A stretch of 64,000 nucleotides of DNA from Tubiluchus corallicola (Eukaryota > Priapulida > Priapulimorpha > Priapulimorphida > Tubiluchidae), in the NCBI GenBank assembly GCA_030141605.1, contig JAQGDQ010000222.1:62001-126000 (forward strand), in the 5' to 3' direction. The notes under the pieces were generated by a model. The model was given only the letters and a program-made list of their open reading frames with translations, was not told where the DNA came from and did no database searches. How positions within the stretch are numbered: position 1 is the stretch's first letter; each line of letters starts with the position of its first letter. The translations under genes were made by a program, and so were the position numbers. This document shows, piece by piece, positions 1-13,719 of this stretch.

Positions 1-3000
1 CAGTCTGCCACAAGTTCTCCGCAGAAAAACTCTCACAGATTTATAACCCACCAAACGCATTACCGCCATCAAACACAACCATGGCTTCACTTCACACGGC
101 ACATTTAGTGTTAGTGGTTTCATTAGAATAATCTTCCAGTAGAAACGTGTAAGTTAAATTGTACGTGAAAGCGTTTGATGCACTGCCACATGCACGTTTT
201 GTTGGCGTATTGATTTCAACTGATGTAGTATATAAATTAATAGTGCTTGATTATCGCTAATATTATGACTGTGATAATTGGATAATAACTCTTTCAGCGG
301 TGGTAAGTTGGACGATGTTATCATAATTAATTCAGAGGTTAAGCAATTGACTATGTTACACGTGCATAAATAGTTTTTTGGGCAAAAAACGAATCTAATT
401 TTGTGGCTCGCGCTTATTATTTTGTACTTTTTATGTACTCGGTATGTACTTTTTGCATAATTTATTTTGATGAGGCTCCAACCAAGGCCAATCAGAGTAA
501 TGGGTTACAGCAAAAATTTGAAGATAGGAATAGTTTTTTGAATACATGTGCAGAGAAATATAATAAAAATAACTGTAATTTGCTAGTGATGGAAGATATC
601 TGTATACGTTTTTCTTAAATTGAGTGAGGTTGTAGTTTTCAGGGAAGCAATTTTCTGAAAGAGAATTCCACAGGTATGAAACAAGAGGAAAAAACCTGGA
701 TTATAAGCAGCTGTTCTACACCTAGGAATGCCTATGAGAAGCAGCAGAAAAGCGAGTACTACGATCAAATTATCGGCGTTTTAGGAACCAGAGACGAAAG
801 GTTCCGAGTAACAACTGACCTTCGGTTTAAAAATAGCAAGTTGTGCTAAGTTATGCTATCGAAAAGTCTTAAGACGTATTTCATTTGTTTCACCAGAAAT
901 GTTTCGTAAGTTCTGTTGGAGTTTAACATCGGGGAAATTCGTGAAATTGGGTTACCTCATCTGGCTTCAATTATAATTAACTAGATCTTGGAAGGGATGG
1001 GCTTGACTACTTAAATGGTTTATCAGGAAGGACTAAAAGTACATAACTGTGCCACATGTATAACCCAATGCAGGCGGGTAAGGGTGAGTACACGCAGAAT
1101 TATGCTTTCCAGTAGGCTTCGTGGTTATTAGGTATGGAGGAGGGTATTAGAGTTATATCTAGTTCTGTCTGCCGCAGTGTTGTCTTGGATCTTTTTTCTG
1201 CGTTTTGCCATATTCCACGAGAAGCTATATATGGATTACAGTCATCGAATACGTAATGCTGATTTAAATCTCAAAATGGACCAAATGCTTTTTGTGCCCT
1301 TTGTCTTTAAATGACTAGTTATCAGCACCAACAAAAGAAATTGCATGACCTAAATACTTTTTCTTATTTTATAGGTTTCATTTTTTCAACGCGTATTATA
1401 TCAGGATTAATCTTGCTTTAGGCGTTTTTAAACACGATCCGCATACCCTTTAAATGACCATAATTCTTAATGATAAAATTAGAATGATAAGTAAAAAAAG
1501 TCAGACAATTAAGAAAGGAAAACACGATTTTTAATCCATCATCGCGGATTATCTTCAGGTGAACAAATAATAAGAGTACATACTCAAAAGATCACAAAAA
1601 CTGTGGCTAGTAAAAGCGTATTTGTTGCAGTGCTGTCTTTTTAGTGATATTCTGCCTCTTATTCTTGTTAATTCTTGTGTTTAACGGTTATTTGTTTCGT
1701 GTGTTGCGCATTTTGTCCCTGGAAACAATGATGCGTATTACTATTTAAATCCAAGCAAGTAGTTTTTAGTGATTTTCTCAGTGTTTTCGTAATTCTTCAA
1801 TTTTTTCTGACGATAATTCACAGTCGTGAACGGAAACGTTGTGCTTTTTCTTGTTGTTTGTGTGTGTGTGTGTGTTTTTTGTTTAGCTTAATTGGATGTT
1901 ATCTTGACCAATACGATTTAGATAAATGACAGACATTATCAGCGCATATTAACTGATTCATAATCATTACACAATGATTGTGTGTATTTGTTGTGATTTG
2001 TTAAGCTGTACACTTAAGTCATTCTAAAAGGCAAAGAACGAGTTAGAGAAGGCACATCCTTATCTGACGTTCCTCGATATGTTTTAGTACGTTTAAATAT
2101 GTTATGGTTAACTACGTACATTTGCGAAGCGTGAAAAATTATTCTTTAACGCCAGCAGACATGCTACATGAGATGGAAGAACTCCGATTCAAATCATTGG
2201 TAAAGTTGCAAAAACGTGTTTCTCTGTGATTTTATTTCAGAATTTTAATTATGAGTTTTAATTAATAAGGCCTGCAGAAATTCACTCGACCGTGACACAC
2301 TTCAGTGAGTATGCCACACGTTCGTTTTGTGGATTGACTTGTACTGAACGACTGCAGTTTGAGACGTGGCATCTTTATTAAAACGCGTTACTTAACAGTA
2401 GTCCTCTCGGGAGTCCATGATGACCGACCATGTCGTAATTCAGTTTACTGTCCAATAAAATGTCCTATGTCTGTCGACATTTCTCTTAATGTGCCAGTTC
2501 AATCAGCGCGCATTACTGGCAATGTGACAATTATTATGACAAACACTTTGTGCTTTTTACTAACGTTACATCAGAGAAGGCCTCCAGAGATTTCATGCAG
2601 GAATTGCGACGATGTTTAAACAGTTGCGTTGATAATGCCAGTCCAAAATTATTACACTAGTAATAGGCTTTTCAACTATGCGGTATATCACTTGAAATCA
2701 TGTTTAAACACAAAATGTGTATGTTATATTTGAAAAAGTAAGCATATTTAAACCTGAAAGGCCCACACAATGGACCAAGTAGCATACAATGCATGCATTT
2801 GCTCTTTAACTTGAGTTTGAGTTCAATAGCAAGAGCAATGCCATTTCCAAAAAACTATATATATACGAAAAATTGCCTAGCACAGTCTTGGACGTGATTA
2901 TTCAGCTTATTGCTTTACCTTTTTAGGACATTTCTTAACTTAATTTATAAATCGAACTACATATACTTGCAAAATCAGGTTATTAAGATTTTTCTTTACT

Positions 3001-3513
3001 GCAAAAAGGATGTTTAGAAAAAAACCGTCATTTTATTTATAATTTCATTTTGCTAGCTAGACAACCAAAAACGTTTTGCTTAGCTCTGTCTGTTTAATTA
3101 CACACAAAAATTAAATTATAAAAGGTGCAGATACCTCTCTTAGTTGATTGCAAAATTAATAAATGACAACAGCAACCCTGTAAACAGAATTTGCGATAAC
3201 CATAACAATATACCATGGCGACATCTACTGACGAAAAAGAAGCACAACAATAATACAATCAAACATCGCCTGGCCTAAGAAAATTCTGCTCCTTTTTGCA
3301 TCTACATATAATAATTACAGTGAAAATTCTGCATGCATAAAAAGCTAGCTGTCATTACAGTACGTTTAATATGTTACCGTAGTCTTATTAATCATTTATT
3401 ACTTTATTATAAAAATAATATTGTTAATGCTGGTGCAAACTCACAGTTAACTGATTGTAATATGAGCAATCTAACATTGGAAAAGCCGAAATAGTTATCC
3501 GCTATAGGGGATG

Positions 3514-3590
3514 AACATTAGACGCGGTAATGTATTTGGTCCTAGCCCTGCGTTGTAAGCAGGAGGTAAGGGTCCATATTCTCATCTGTT
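3514..3590 (+). repeat. Degenerate tRNA-Thr-like sequence, probable SINE head
   Basis: A perfect 5-bp anticodon stem CCTGC/GCAGG (3547-3551 with 3559-3563) encloses the seven-base loop GTTGTAA, which puts TGT (Thr) at the anticodon. It is followed by AGGTAAGGGTCCATATTC, which resembles the variable loop and a decayed B box. No intact acceptor stem is visible, so this is not a functional tRNA. It is most likely the tRNA-derived head of an old SINE or a tRNA pseudogene. Confidence 0.5.
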
Positions 3591-5240
3591 CCAACTTTTA
3601 AACGTTTCCTGTTTTCCAAGTTTGGTTTGAAATTTAATTAATTGTGGTGTGTATCATCATGTATATCGTAGTCTGTCACTTAATTACTGTCCAATATCGG
3701 GTCTCTATAAATTGTTAATCAGCTGTACATGCAAGCATGATCTAATCACTCTGTTATGATAGCCCACAGACATCCGTATTAGTGATGAAGTAAATGTTCA
3801 CATACGTCTCTATATAGCCGTCAGCAAGCGAATCCTTTAATCAAAAGAAGATTTCCCACAAGTGCAATGCATTTACGTGAAGTTTATGATGATTGGTAGA
3901 GGAATTATAACGAAAATTATTAATTTACAAACAACACGTTTATGGCACCCAGACGGTATGAAGGAAGTTCAAGACTTCGAGTGAGCTTTTACAGCCATCG
4001 TTAGTGTCGTATTCGTCATTGGTCATGCTAAAACTACAGCAATGAAACTGTTTTATTCTTTAGCGGGACTATATAATAACTATAGGCTGCTGCATTATGT
4101 TAATTAACATTGTTATTGAAACAGTTTTGCCTTTAGCAGGATTACATAATAACTATAACTGTATTATGTTAACTAAAACCACATCAGTAAAACAGTTTTA
4201 GTCTTTAGTAGGAACTATATCTACGTTATGGATTATACTGCTCGCAAGACCATGTGTTTCATATGCTAGTCATAATTGCTATATTATATATTATATTATT
4301 TATTTAGGCACACATACAATAAAGTACAATAAAGGAAAAGTAAAAATGCACATAAAGAAATAAAAAAGCGTATGAACAATATTAAACCTGCTAGTGTATG
4401 TAAGCTAAAAACAGCAAGATGTGCTTGTTTCTGCCGGCAATTTTGTATTTTCTACATTTTTGTCTGCATTTCTCTTCTTAAGATTTGAGATGTGAATTTG
4501 TGAAAACAGCAAGAATCAAAGTAGAAAGTTTCAAAATGCCACAATTGACAACGTTGCATAATCTCACTTTAAAACTTTCGTAGAAAGCGATGTAAATTAA
4601 AAACAATGTAAAGGCATTTCAGTTCATGATAGGCTTAACAAAACCGATTATAGTAAAATACAAATTACGATTTTTTTACTTTATTATGTAACGGTATTAG
4701 ATCTTGTAACGTACTGTTCCCAATCATCTCATACGCGATTTGGACGTGTTCGATAGATCTCAAAAACTTAATTTTGACAAATGAGAAAGGCATTGTTCCC
4801 TTTATAGTATACCTTAAGCTTTGGCTTATTATAATTTCATGGCAAATATCCTTCTGGGATTTCTTTGGTTGCTATTGCATAATTCAACGTGACATTGGCT
4901 TCAGTACTATGTGTGTAGTCATGTGCTGTATGGTAATAATTGTATTCAAAGTAATTTTTAACTGCGGGCAGTAGTTCCTAAAATCACTAGAATTTAATTC
5001 CAAGAAACAAGGTGTCGATCTATTGCGTTAAATTTTCTGCAAATCCTTGACTACTTGTTTAGCATTTTTTCGAATTTCCATTAAAGCATTTGTAGTGTAT
5101 TAAGTGTGTAAATGTTTCAGACCCCTTATATTTGTGGTGGGTGGATCTGCAGATGTTTTATATCATAACTGCTTATTGTTAACTGTAAACTGCAGTTTGT
5201 AGTACGATGCGGAGCGGCGACTAGACAGCGAAGATGACCT

Positions 5241-5257
5241 CGATGATGATGATGTTA

Positions 5258-5289
<32 letters not shown>

Positions 5290-5355
5290 AATGACGACGA
5301 CGACGACGATGATGAAGATGATAATGACGACAACGACGACGATGATGATGATGAG
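5241..5355. repeat. GAT/GAC trinucleotide microsatellite
   Basis: An imperfect (GAT)n array is interspersed with GAC, AAT and GAA units. It is not in a supported coding exon. Confidence 0.9.
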
Positions 5356-8072
5356 ATTCATTCCAATGACGGCTTAATTCTCATTTAACCAAGTAATAAG
5401 CTGAGAAATTCAAGTAAATCCTTCTGGTGCAAGAAAAGACAGCGATGAGCGGAAAGCAGCATGTACTAGCAGATGCTAATTTGGAGGCCTAAATGAAACG
5501 TGGCTCAAATCGCTTGTGTGGCATATTTGGAAAAATCTGCAACGGGAAACTGCTGATTAAGTTGAAAAATTTCAAAGATTAACTCCAGTCTAGACTGGAA
5601 TCTCATCTCTTTGTTTCAAATGATCACTGAAATATTGCGCCAGTGTTTGAAAATTGGCGTTTTGTCCCGGGTGACCTTTTCACTCGGTTAAGCTTGCAGC
5701 TACAGGGCGTTTTGAAGCTGTACGTAAATGTAAACAGATTCATTTTCAGCTTTAAACCGAGCAGCAAAACTGTTGGAGTGGAATGTAGCGTCTAATAATA
5801 GAACTAATTATATCTTTTCCTGTGCTACATTTTTGTGGTGTATGTGTCTATCGTCCCACTGTTTCTTACACCCTTCCACACAGCAGTTATTCTCTGCTGT
5901 TGTTCGGAAGCGTCTTTAGACATTAGTATGAGAGGCTTAGTGTTGCACAACAATACATGTATACGAAGACTTAAACACACCGATAGCGATGGGCCAATAG
6001 TTATTGAGGATGACTGGTCATGTCACCTGTAATATAGATCAATTTGTCTTTGGTTCCAAATTTCCGACATTGTCGTCGATGAAAATATGCCACAAAACAT
6101 CTTTTCTACTTGGCTCACATTTTTGAAATCCACGCATTTTTCTTAAGAAGATTTTTCTAGAATCATTATTAATTCTTAGATGTTCATTTTTTGCTTTTGC
6201 CTGTATAGTGTCGTGACGGCAATGACCCTCTGTAGTAGTTACTTGGTGGAATTTTAAAATGATGAAGAGGGAAATTCGGAAATTTTAACTTGTCTTTTTT
6301 GCCTAAAGTGTATATTCATTGTTAAAATAATAAAATAACACTTTACTCGAATGCTGAGCAAGGACTGGGCTATTTCTGAAGTCCCGCGTTGTACATGCAA
6401 AAATAAAACAATAGCCGTTGGAACACACTGCTTTTCAAAAACGCCTGAAGTAAAACTTTGCAAGTTGTACTATTTTTCTACAATAGGGCAGTGCCTTTCT
6501 TATCTTAAAAAACTGCTGTGTTTATCAACGTTTGGAAGGCCCACCATTTAACTTTTGTTCGGTTTATCTGGCGAATTATTCATGTAAACATCTTTGTTAG
6601 TCTTTACGGAAAAACTGAAGTTTGAACTGATTCTGACAAAAACGCAATTCATGGAGATAAAACCGGCAGTTTCGGGTTCTCAGCGAAATTTTTCTGCATC
6701 TAGTAACAGAATTTCCAAATTTACAGATTCTTGAAAAAGAAAATTTACGCGTGCAACGTGGCTTTTGAGAAGCCAAAGCTGCAACTAATTCTCAGCGAAG
6801 TAGATCGCCAGTGTGATAATGGTTTTGTAAATGCTTCTCGCGCTTGCACTAAATTTGCTTGTAGGGGGTGGAAAACAAGTGCCAAGCGCAGTTGGGTAAG
6901 TATACATTTTCCAAGTTGCGACCTCGTTCTGAAGTCATGAGCAAAGGTTACAGAGTTCATCAAAATAAATTATATATTTCATATTATAGATGATATTAAT
7001 ATACTGACGTAGATTGAACACACAACAAACTTATTTGTACATCATATTTTATGCATAGCCAGTAAGCAGTAATAACTCAATATTATTGGGTTCAATATTT
7101 ATGCTTTTGTACACACTAGTTTTACGTAATGCAGTTATGATGTGGTTTAACTACTTGATAAATTGGATAGTCCAATAAACTAAAAATACCATAATTACTC
7201 TAGACAATTATTGGTTTTTCTTAGTTCTTGTGTTCTATAACATAAGCGTTGCATACGTAGTTTTTTGTATTAAACAATCATTTATTTTGTATGCAGCTGT
7301 TTTGACTGACAAAAAATCGCATATTTTGTTTTATACGTACGTATTAATAATTTTAAAGAAATCTGTTTTATTTTGCAAAAAAGTTATATGTCTGAAAGTT
7401 AAGTTACTTAAGTAGGTGAATGCCCTCCCACACATGCGGCATAATTTGGTGTAACAGTGATTATTTTGTTTAGTTCTCCGCCTAGAGTATATTCGTGTTC
7501 CATTTTTCGTACGTGGGTGGAATACTAATTGTTAAAGCAGTCAAAATAAATTTTGCAAATTTCGATATAACGTTTAGACTGTCTTTTGTATGGGCAATTT
7601 GTATCCACAGACCAACTTTCAGTTATAATTTATAATCTAACTTAGAATTAATAACTTATAAATCGCTTGAAAACAAATAAAAACTATAAATATATATTTA
7701 TTCAGTATATGATAAACTTTGCGCGAAACTAGTATAGCGACAAAGTGAATTTTTTACAAATGTATATAATTATGTATACATGCTAATGGTGCAGCTGATA
7801 CTTCATAAGCCTTCCAAGCAGTTTTGGAGATCTATTTATGTGATCCACGTTTTTTATAGGCTGATAAGCTTAGTCCAAAAGCAAAAGAAAAAAACATTTA
7901 GATATACTGACCATAAGTGTAAGCGATATATTAATTATGCTTACTTACAGTTATCCGTATTTCTTCCTTATAAACGAGTACATTAAAATTTTAATAAATA
8001 AATAAATAAATAGCAAATAAATAAAGAATAAATAAACAAAAAATAACCATTCATTTAGCTAAAGAAAACAGT

Positions 8073-8078
8073 TTTATT
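8073..8078 (-). terminator. Polyadenylation signal of the first ZP-N gene
   Basis: AATAAA on the minus strand (TTTATT on plus) lies about 80 bases after the TAA stop at 8156. It is the canonical metazoan poly(A) signal at a plausible 3'-UTR distance. Confidence 0.6.
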
Positions 8079-8155
8079 GCACGTTCCTATACATTTACAT
8101 GCAATAAAAATAGGCCAACATAAGGAAAGTAAGCTTGTTCATAGCTGAATTATTT

Positions 8156-11100
8156 TTATCTCTTATCAACCGAAGTTTTTGCCGTGCACGAAATAGGGAA
8201 GGCTCTATCCAGGGTGTGTACCAGTCCTTGAGGGTGTCCCATAACCATGATGGTATTAGTGTAGGTGTGCAAGTCATCCTAAAAAATGAGAAGTGAGGCA
8301 TGTAAACTACATAAACTATATAAGTAGTATATAAGGTTCCTGGCTTATTTCCACTGACTGCAATAAATTTCAAGATCCCGTAATTGTTATAATTTTCGCT
8401 TGTGAAAATACAGAGATTTGGATTCGAGTCTGGGCAACAGCACTTTTTCAAATTCTCTGGTTGATTGTGCTTACAAACAGTTGTAAATAATTTATCAATG
8501 CAAATTCCGCATGCCTCCCGGAGGGATGTAGCTTTTCTGGTAGTCATGTGATATAAGCAACGAAGTTAGTTATAATGATAATATAATTCAATTACGTCTG
8601 TAACTTTCTTTAATAATCTCAGTAACAGGGCAGGCAAGTCTTAGAAAGGCCCCTGAAAGTAATCTGCTACACAGGATAATTGTAATGCATGTAATAATAA
8701 CTGAAAAATTATTATAATAAGGAAAAACTGCTGGTTTGCTGGTTTGCTGGTTTGCCCCGCCATTCATTTTTAAGCTCTAGAAGGTTTTTATACTCTGCTT
8801 CACTGATTGTTCCTAAATCCGGCTGATTTTATAGCATTGTTTACAAGTAGTATGATTTTGTGATTTTAGAAAGATCAATTTTATAATTACTGTATTTGTA
8901 ATTGTAATTATAAGTTATAACTTTTTAATTGTAAAGCGCATGGAGATATGTAACTTGATGTGATGCGCTATACAAAATTTAAGAATAAATCATTATTGTC
9001 ATTACTAAAAATTCTAACGACGTCCACTTGTCTAACTTTTGTTATTTACTACTGATTGCAGTTACAATTTTGCTTTTTTGTCGGCCTGTGCTTCTCATTA
9101 GAATGTATTGAATTTTAGCTATCTATTTTTCACATTACCTGCGCTTTGTAGGCTTCATTGTAAAGAATACTGGCTTTTCTTCGCTTTATAAACCCACTCA
9201 CTATTATTATAGTAATTTAGCAAATTAACTCAATAATGTGTATTTTAAAGAAACTGTGTCAAATTCGTTAATCTAACGTCGTTAATAAAATTTCACACAG
9301 TTACTCATTATTTCACGGTTACTGTTAACTACAAAATCTCGTCTAATGGCAAATTTATTGGCATTTAATTTGCTGATTAAATTGCTCACTTGCAGCGTTT
9401 TCACATGAGTAACTATCGAGTAGCGACGGATAGATCATTTGTCATTAACATGTAAGTGTATTATATAGGCTATAATATTATAACCAAAGGGCTAATTATT
9501 ATGACCTTGTGGTCTGATTAATATGTAGAGCTTACCTAAATAGCAAACTTAAGTATATTGTTATTGCATTGTAGTTTTTATAGTAAATTTTATAGTTTTA
9601 ATGTAAGCTTATATGAAGAAAAATTAATTCGGTTGTATTTTGTATTTAAGTTTTTTTTAAAATAGCGCTTGATTATTTTCTTAATCGCTGCAAGTTTTAA
9701 AGGCATATTTCAACTTAATGCACAATTTTGCTACCCGCTTCGCAACTTCAGTATAAGTTTAAAAGTGGCAAATTTAAGAAAAAAATAATTCACATAAGTA
9801 GTCAAGTTCCTCTCAGTGTAGACAGTTGAGTGTTTATACCTAAAATTCAAATTATTTTTATATAAATTTAATTATGATTCATGAATTTTAATTATTATCA
9901 AAATCGACGACGTTCTAAATCAAGTTCTAATTGTAATTGTCAAAAACCATCATCTATGAATTCAGTGGCAGTTTAAGTGTCACATTTTTAAAGCTACATT
10001 TTACACCACAGTATTCAGTATAATTATGTTTAGATATGACAGTTAAGTTTAAAAGCATCAAGTGATTTGTTGCAGCAGTAATATTATATTCTTACTTTCC
10101 CAAAAGTACAGTTACTTAGCATATTTAGTAAAAGTTTAAATATGTCGAGTTTGAAAACATGCCTAAAAGATCTCGATAAAATCGCGATGAAGTAACCTAA
10201 TTTCGTCCTCTCCAAATAATAAAGTTGTAGCATCAGAACTTCAGTGTAAGTTTAAAAACAACTTAAAAGATGCCGCCCAATTACGACCACTACGCGTTAA
10301 TTCCGCAGACCTAGTTTTGCAACTGAACTCTGAAATATGCTTTTAACATTTCTGTATAATTTAAATAACACTATGTTTACAGAGCTACTACTTCTGTAAC
10401 AAAAACTGTGAAGTACTCTTCCAGCACTTAACCGCATTTTTAAATAATGGTAAGTGTAAAAGTGAACTACATATTATATTCAATAATTCAGCAATACCTA
10501 TTTCTTAAGTAACAGTTGCTTCTGAAAACGAGCATCACCTATTGTTGATTTTTTAAATATTAATTGCATTTGGGCATATGTTTATGTCACTGTTAATTGC
10601 CCAGTACAAGTCATGTGGCATACAAGTTATTTGGCATTCCAAAGTGTAAAGAACTAAGCGCATTTAACTGTGACTTTCTATTAAGCTGCATATTAGTAGA
10701 GCTTTGCAGATATCCGCCAGAACAAGGATAATAGACCTACCTGGAATCAGCATTATTGGGTAACGAAATAATATTGGGTTCTATTCTCGCCCCTATAATT
10801 TTGAAATTAAGAAGAGGTTATTAGTCATTGATGAATACTTACGCCAACAGATCTCATCTGTGTGCCGCAACCATCTTTTGGAATTGCTAAGGTTAAGTAG
10901 TCTCGTCCTCCAGTGCCCTTCACAGAACAACTAGCTTCATTAAAGTGGCCGCGTGTGTATATCTGACCATAGAAATCTCTAGGCACTTTTAGAGAGACGC
11001 TCACCAAATTATGGGGCCCATCGCACACCGTAGCAACTTCTTCAACACTTTGTACTTGCGAATCTCCACTTGAAGTAGTTTTGCTGCTACCTCCAGTGCC

Positions 11101-13719
11101 GTAGCTTACGTAACTGCTCTTCTCTAAGGCGTCAGCAATATTATTGTAAGTAGGACTGACTTGTGTCAAAGGTTTGTAGCCCGGATAGGTGCTGCCTTGC
11201 ATATTGGTAGTACTATGAGACGAACTGGTGGCTTGAGGACTAAGCCCAGGATTTACACCAATGCTTTGTGGCACAGAACTGGGATACCCTCCAGCACTAT
11301 GTGGTACAGAACCAGGATATCCGCCAGGACTTTGTGGCACAGAACTGGGATACCCTCCAGCACTATGTGGTACAGAACCAGGATATCCGCCAGGACTTTG
11401 TGGCACAGAACTGGGATACCCTCCAGCACTATGTGGATCAGAACCAGGATATCCGCCAGGACTTTGTGGCACTGAATTAGGGTACCCACCAACATTTTGC
11501 GGCACAGAACTGTGGTACACACCAGCACCTTGTGGCGCAGAACTAGAATGCCCTGCAGGAGTTTTCGGCACGAAACTAGAATATCCACCAGTGCTTTGTG
11601 GAGCCGAATAGCTGACAATGCTGCGAGGGCTCGAGCTACCAGTGATTTGGGTGCTAGGACTAAGATAGCTACTACTGCTAAATCCATAAGGTTGCCCTCC
11701 TGACACTCTCTGATTTTGTGACGGAAGACTTGTGGAGCCAAAATTTTGAGATGGATAACTATTGCTACTTGCTGGTGCTGGCTGTGGTGGAGTTTGGTGA
11801 GTTGTTGAAGGAGCACTTGCAGGTGGCACACTTGCAGGGTACTTTGCATACGTGTTTTGACTAGTGGGAATTGGGGCCTTGTGTGCCACTTGTGCATGCT
11901 GCGGTTCATAAGAGTGGCCAAGGTAATCACCTTGAATGTTTCCTGCTGGGGGATGTCCATACCCTGGGTAAGCCCCACTGCCGACACCAGTCCCATATCC
12001 ACCAGTTTGACCTTGATTGTGGCCTCCATAACCTGCGCCACCATACCCGCCAGCAACGTTAACACCAACTCCATGGCCTCCAAATTGGCCAGTGCCCGCA
12101 CTCCCATAACTTCCTGCATCACTGACTCCACGAGCTGCTCCTTGTTGATGGCCACCTTCACCATGTCCATATCCACCTCCACCGTAACCACCAACATCAT
12201 CGTAACCACTGCCATAATTGTACTCATAACCCATGGAAGCACCTCCGCCCCCGTACCCAGCTCCATAGGTACCCCCAATTCCCCCTCCTACACCATAGCC
12301 TCCATATGGTGGATGATGTGCTGGACCATGACCACCATAACCACCAAGTCCACCATGTCCGCCATAACCACCAGGTCCACCATGACCGCCATAGCCACCA
12401 TAATTACCATAACCTCCGTAACCTCCGCCGTAGCCGCCACCATAATCACCATAGCCACCGTAACCACCATAATAATCATCTACAAGGCGACCCTCTTGGG
12501 GAGCACTCGTATATGACTGACTTGCATCGTTACCATAATTATCATAAGTTCCTCCATGTTCAGTATAATCCCCTTGATTAGTGATTGGTGGTTCAGTATT
12601 AGTGTGGACCTCTTGTTTATAATCCCTGGCATACTCGGCAAGCCCTCCTACGTTATCCCTCCCATTGTAATAATGTTTGCTGTAGGGATTACTGTTTTTA
12701 TCCGCATCATTGTTAACGATAGGGGCCGACGAGTAACCGTAGTCCGTGCTACCAAAATCTTTTTTTGGACGTTCGTTGACCTTATTTTTATTTTGTTGTA
12801 AAAATTGTTTTCGCTTCTTTCTATTGCGTCTGTCACGCTGTTTTTGCGGCTGTCCTTGACTCGTCAGAAGCATTGGATTATTAATTGCTTCCCCAGGTGT
12901 TGTTTTTTTCACGGGATACGTTTTTACGTAAGATTCTCGTGGATCTCTGAATGGAGCATATTTATAGGAAGGGACGGCTTGGCTCTGCTTCTTCCCCATT
13001 TTTGAACGTTTCCAGTGGGGCGTTCTGAGTCCCTTGTATTTCTTTGGTAACTGTGAGTAACACATAGACAAACATGCTAACTGAAATAGTAAAATTTCGA
13101 ATAAATCAGTTGCACTAACTATAAATTCATGCAGAATTAGTGCGTAAATAAGGTAACGGATGACAAAACTGTTACAAAAAATATCAAAAATCGAAATTTT
13201 ACAAAACTGTACAGCAGATTGCCGCTTATTAAAATTGCCGTCGATTCAGTGCAACTGGTTATTGAAAATTGCTGTGTTGTTGACAAGCAGGGCATGTCAC
13301 CATTGTAGGCATTGGGACTATATTATATTATACTGTAATGCAATTGATGAATGATTAAAATCGTAATGATGTATCTTTGTTAGTATCATTAACCTAACTA
13401 TAGTCTGGAGCAACTGCCAGAGGTTTGTTCGCTTCAAGCCCTTTGGCTTAAAAGTTTTTGTGATGCCATCTATGGCTTTTAGCAAGAGGACTTCAGAAAG
13501 TTGCTCCAAGCCACAGTGACATTAATAGTGGTAACGTATATACAGTTACGCCACAGCTGAGGTTCTTAATAATACACGTAGTGCGTATGAGTTTGTTTGT
13601 AGAAGAAATACTATTGAAATAGTGACTCTTTTTAGACAGAAGTTATAGGCTGTAAAGATGATTGTTTATTGAAAGTGAAGAAAACTTACAATAATCAGCA
13701 GCATTAACAACTTAGTCAT
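8156..13719 (-). CDS. Secreted Gly/Tyr-rich protein with C-terminal ZP-N domain (paralogue A)
   Basis: Three exons on the minus strand: 13690-13719, 10843-13080 and 8156-8278. All junctions are GT-AG and phase 0, giving 796 residues. Exon 1 encodes MTKLLMLLII, and exon 2 opens with LACLSMCYSQ, so the signal peptide spans the first intron. A basic segment follows (RRNRKKRKQ near residue 92). Next is a long Gly/Tyr/His-rich region (about 210-380), then a Ser/Pro/Gln region with 11-residue repeats (GGYPSSVPQSP and GGYPGSVPHSA, about 540-620). The last ~100 residues are a ZP-N domain with cysteines at 696 (CDGP), 728, 748 (CGT) and 787 (ISC). The final exon supplies the NTIMVMGHP strand and the DRAF-x-x-x-C end, then a stop. 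No ZP-C domain, transmembrane segment or GPI signal follows. ZP-N modules polymerise extracellular proteins, so a matrix or cuticle-like structural role is inferred. The paralogue lies about 5 kb upstream in the same orientation. Confidence 0.85.
8279..10842 (-). other. Intron 2 of ZP-N paralogue A (2564 bp)
   Basis: Bounded by GTAAGT (minus strand, ending at 10842) and a TTTTTTAG acceptor at 8279. It contains short GCTGGTTT repeats near 8727-8755, a retroposon-like 3' tail near 8880-9000, and otherwise AT-rich sequence. The matching intron in the paralogue is only 405 bp. Confidence 0.8.
8880..9000 (+). mobile_element. LINE/SINE-type 3' tail remnant
   Basis: The segment has GTAAAGCGCATGGAGAT, then ATGCGCTATACAAA, then AATAAATCATTATT. 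The paired GCGCAT/ATGCGC stem followed by an AATAAAT(ATT)n tail is a recurrent 3' end in animal non-LTR retrotransposons and their SINEs. No coding part remains nearby. Confidence 0.5.
11275..11472 (-). repeat. 66-bp tandem repeat inside ZP-N paralogue A
   Basis: Three nearly identical 66-bp units, at a spacing of exactly 66, encode 22 residues each. Each unit is two 11-residue half-repeats starting GGYP. More degenerate half-units continue to about 11600. The DNA-level identity suggests recent unequal exchange or slippage within the coding exon. Confidence 0.9.

Larger units (their letters stand above)
1..8072. other. Intergenic region, no gene recognised
   Basis: I see no exon that can be joined or matched to a protein family on either strand. 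Open frames here are short, AT-rich and without family motifs. The stretch holds a short TG run near 1857-1874, a tRNA-like SINE head near 3514-3590, and a GAT/GAC microsatellite at 5241-5355. The rest looks like unstructured AT-rich DNA. Distant regulatory sequence cannot be excluded. Confidence 0.6.

Noticed and set aside
11161-12801. Long plus-strand and alternate minus-strand frames over the ZP-N gene repeats
   Set aside because: They are shadows of the repetitive Gly/Tyr-coding exon. Only the minus frame with the signal peptide and ZP-N cysteines is consistent with splicing.
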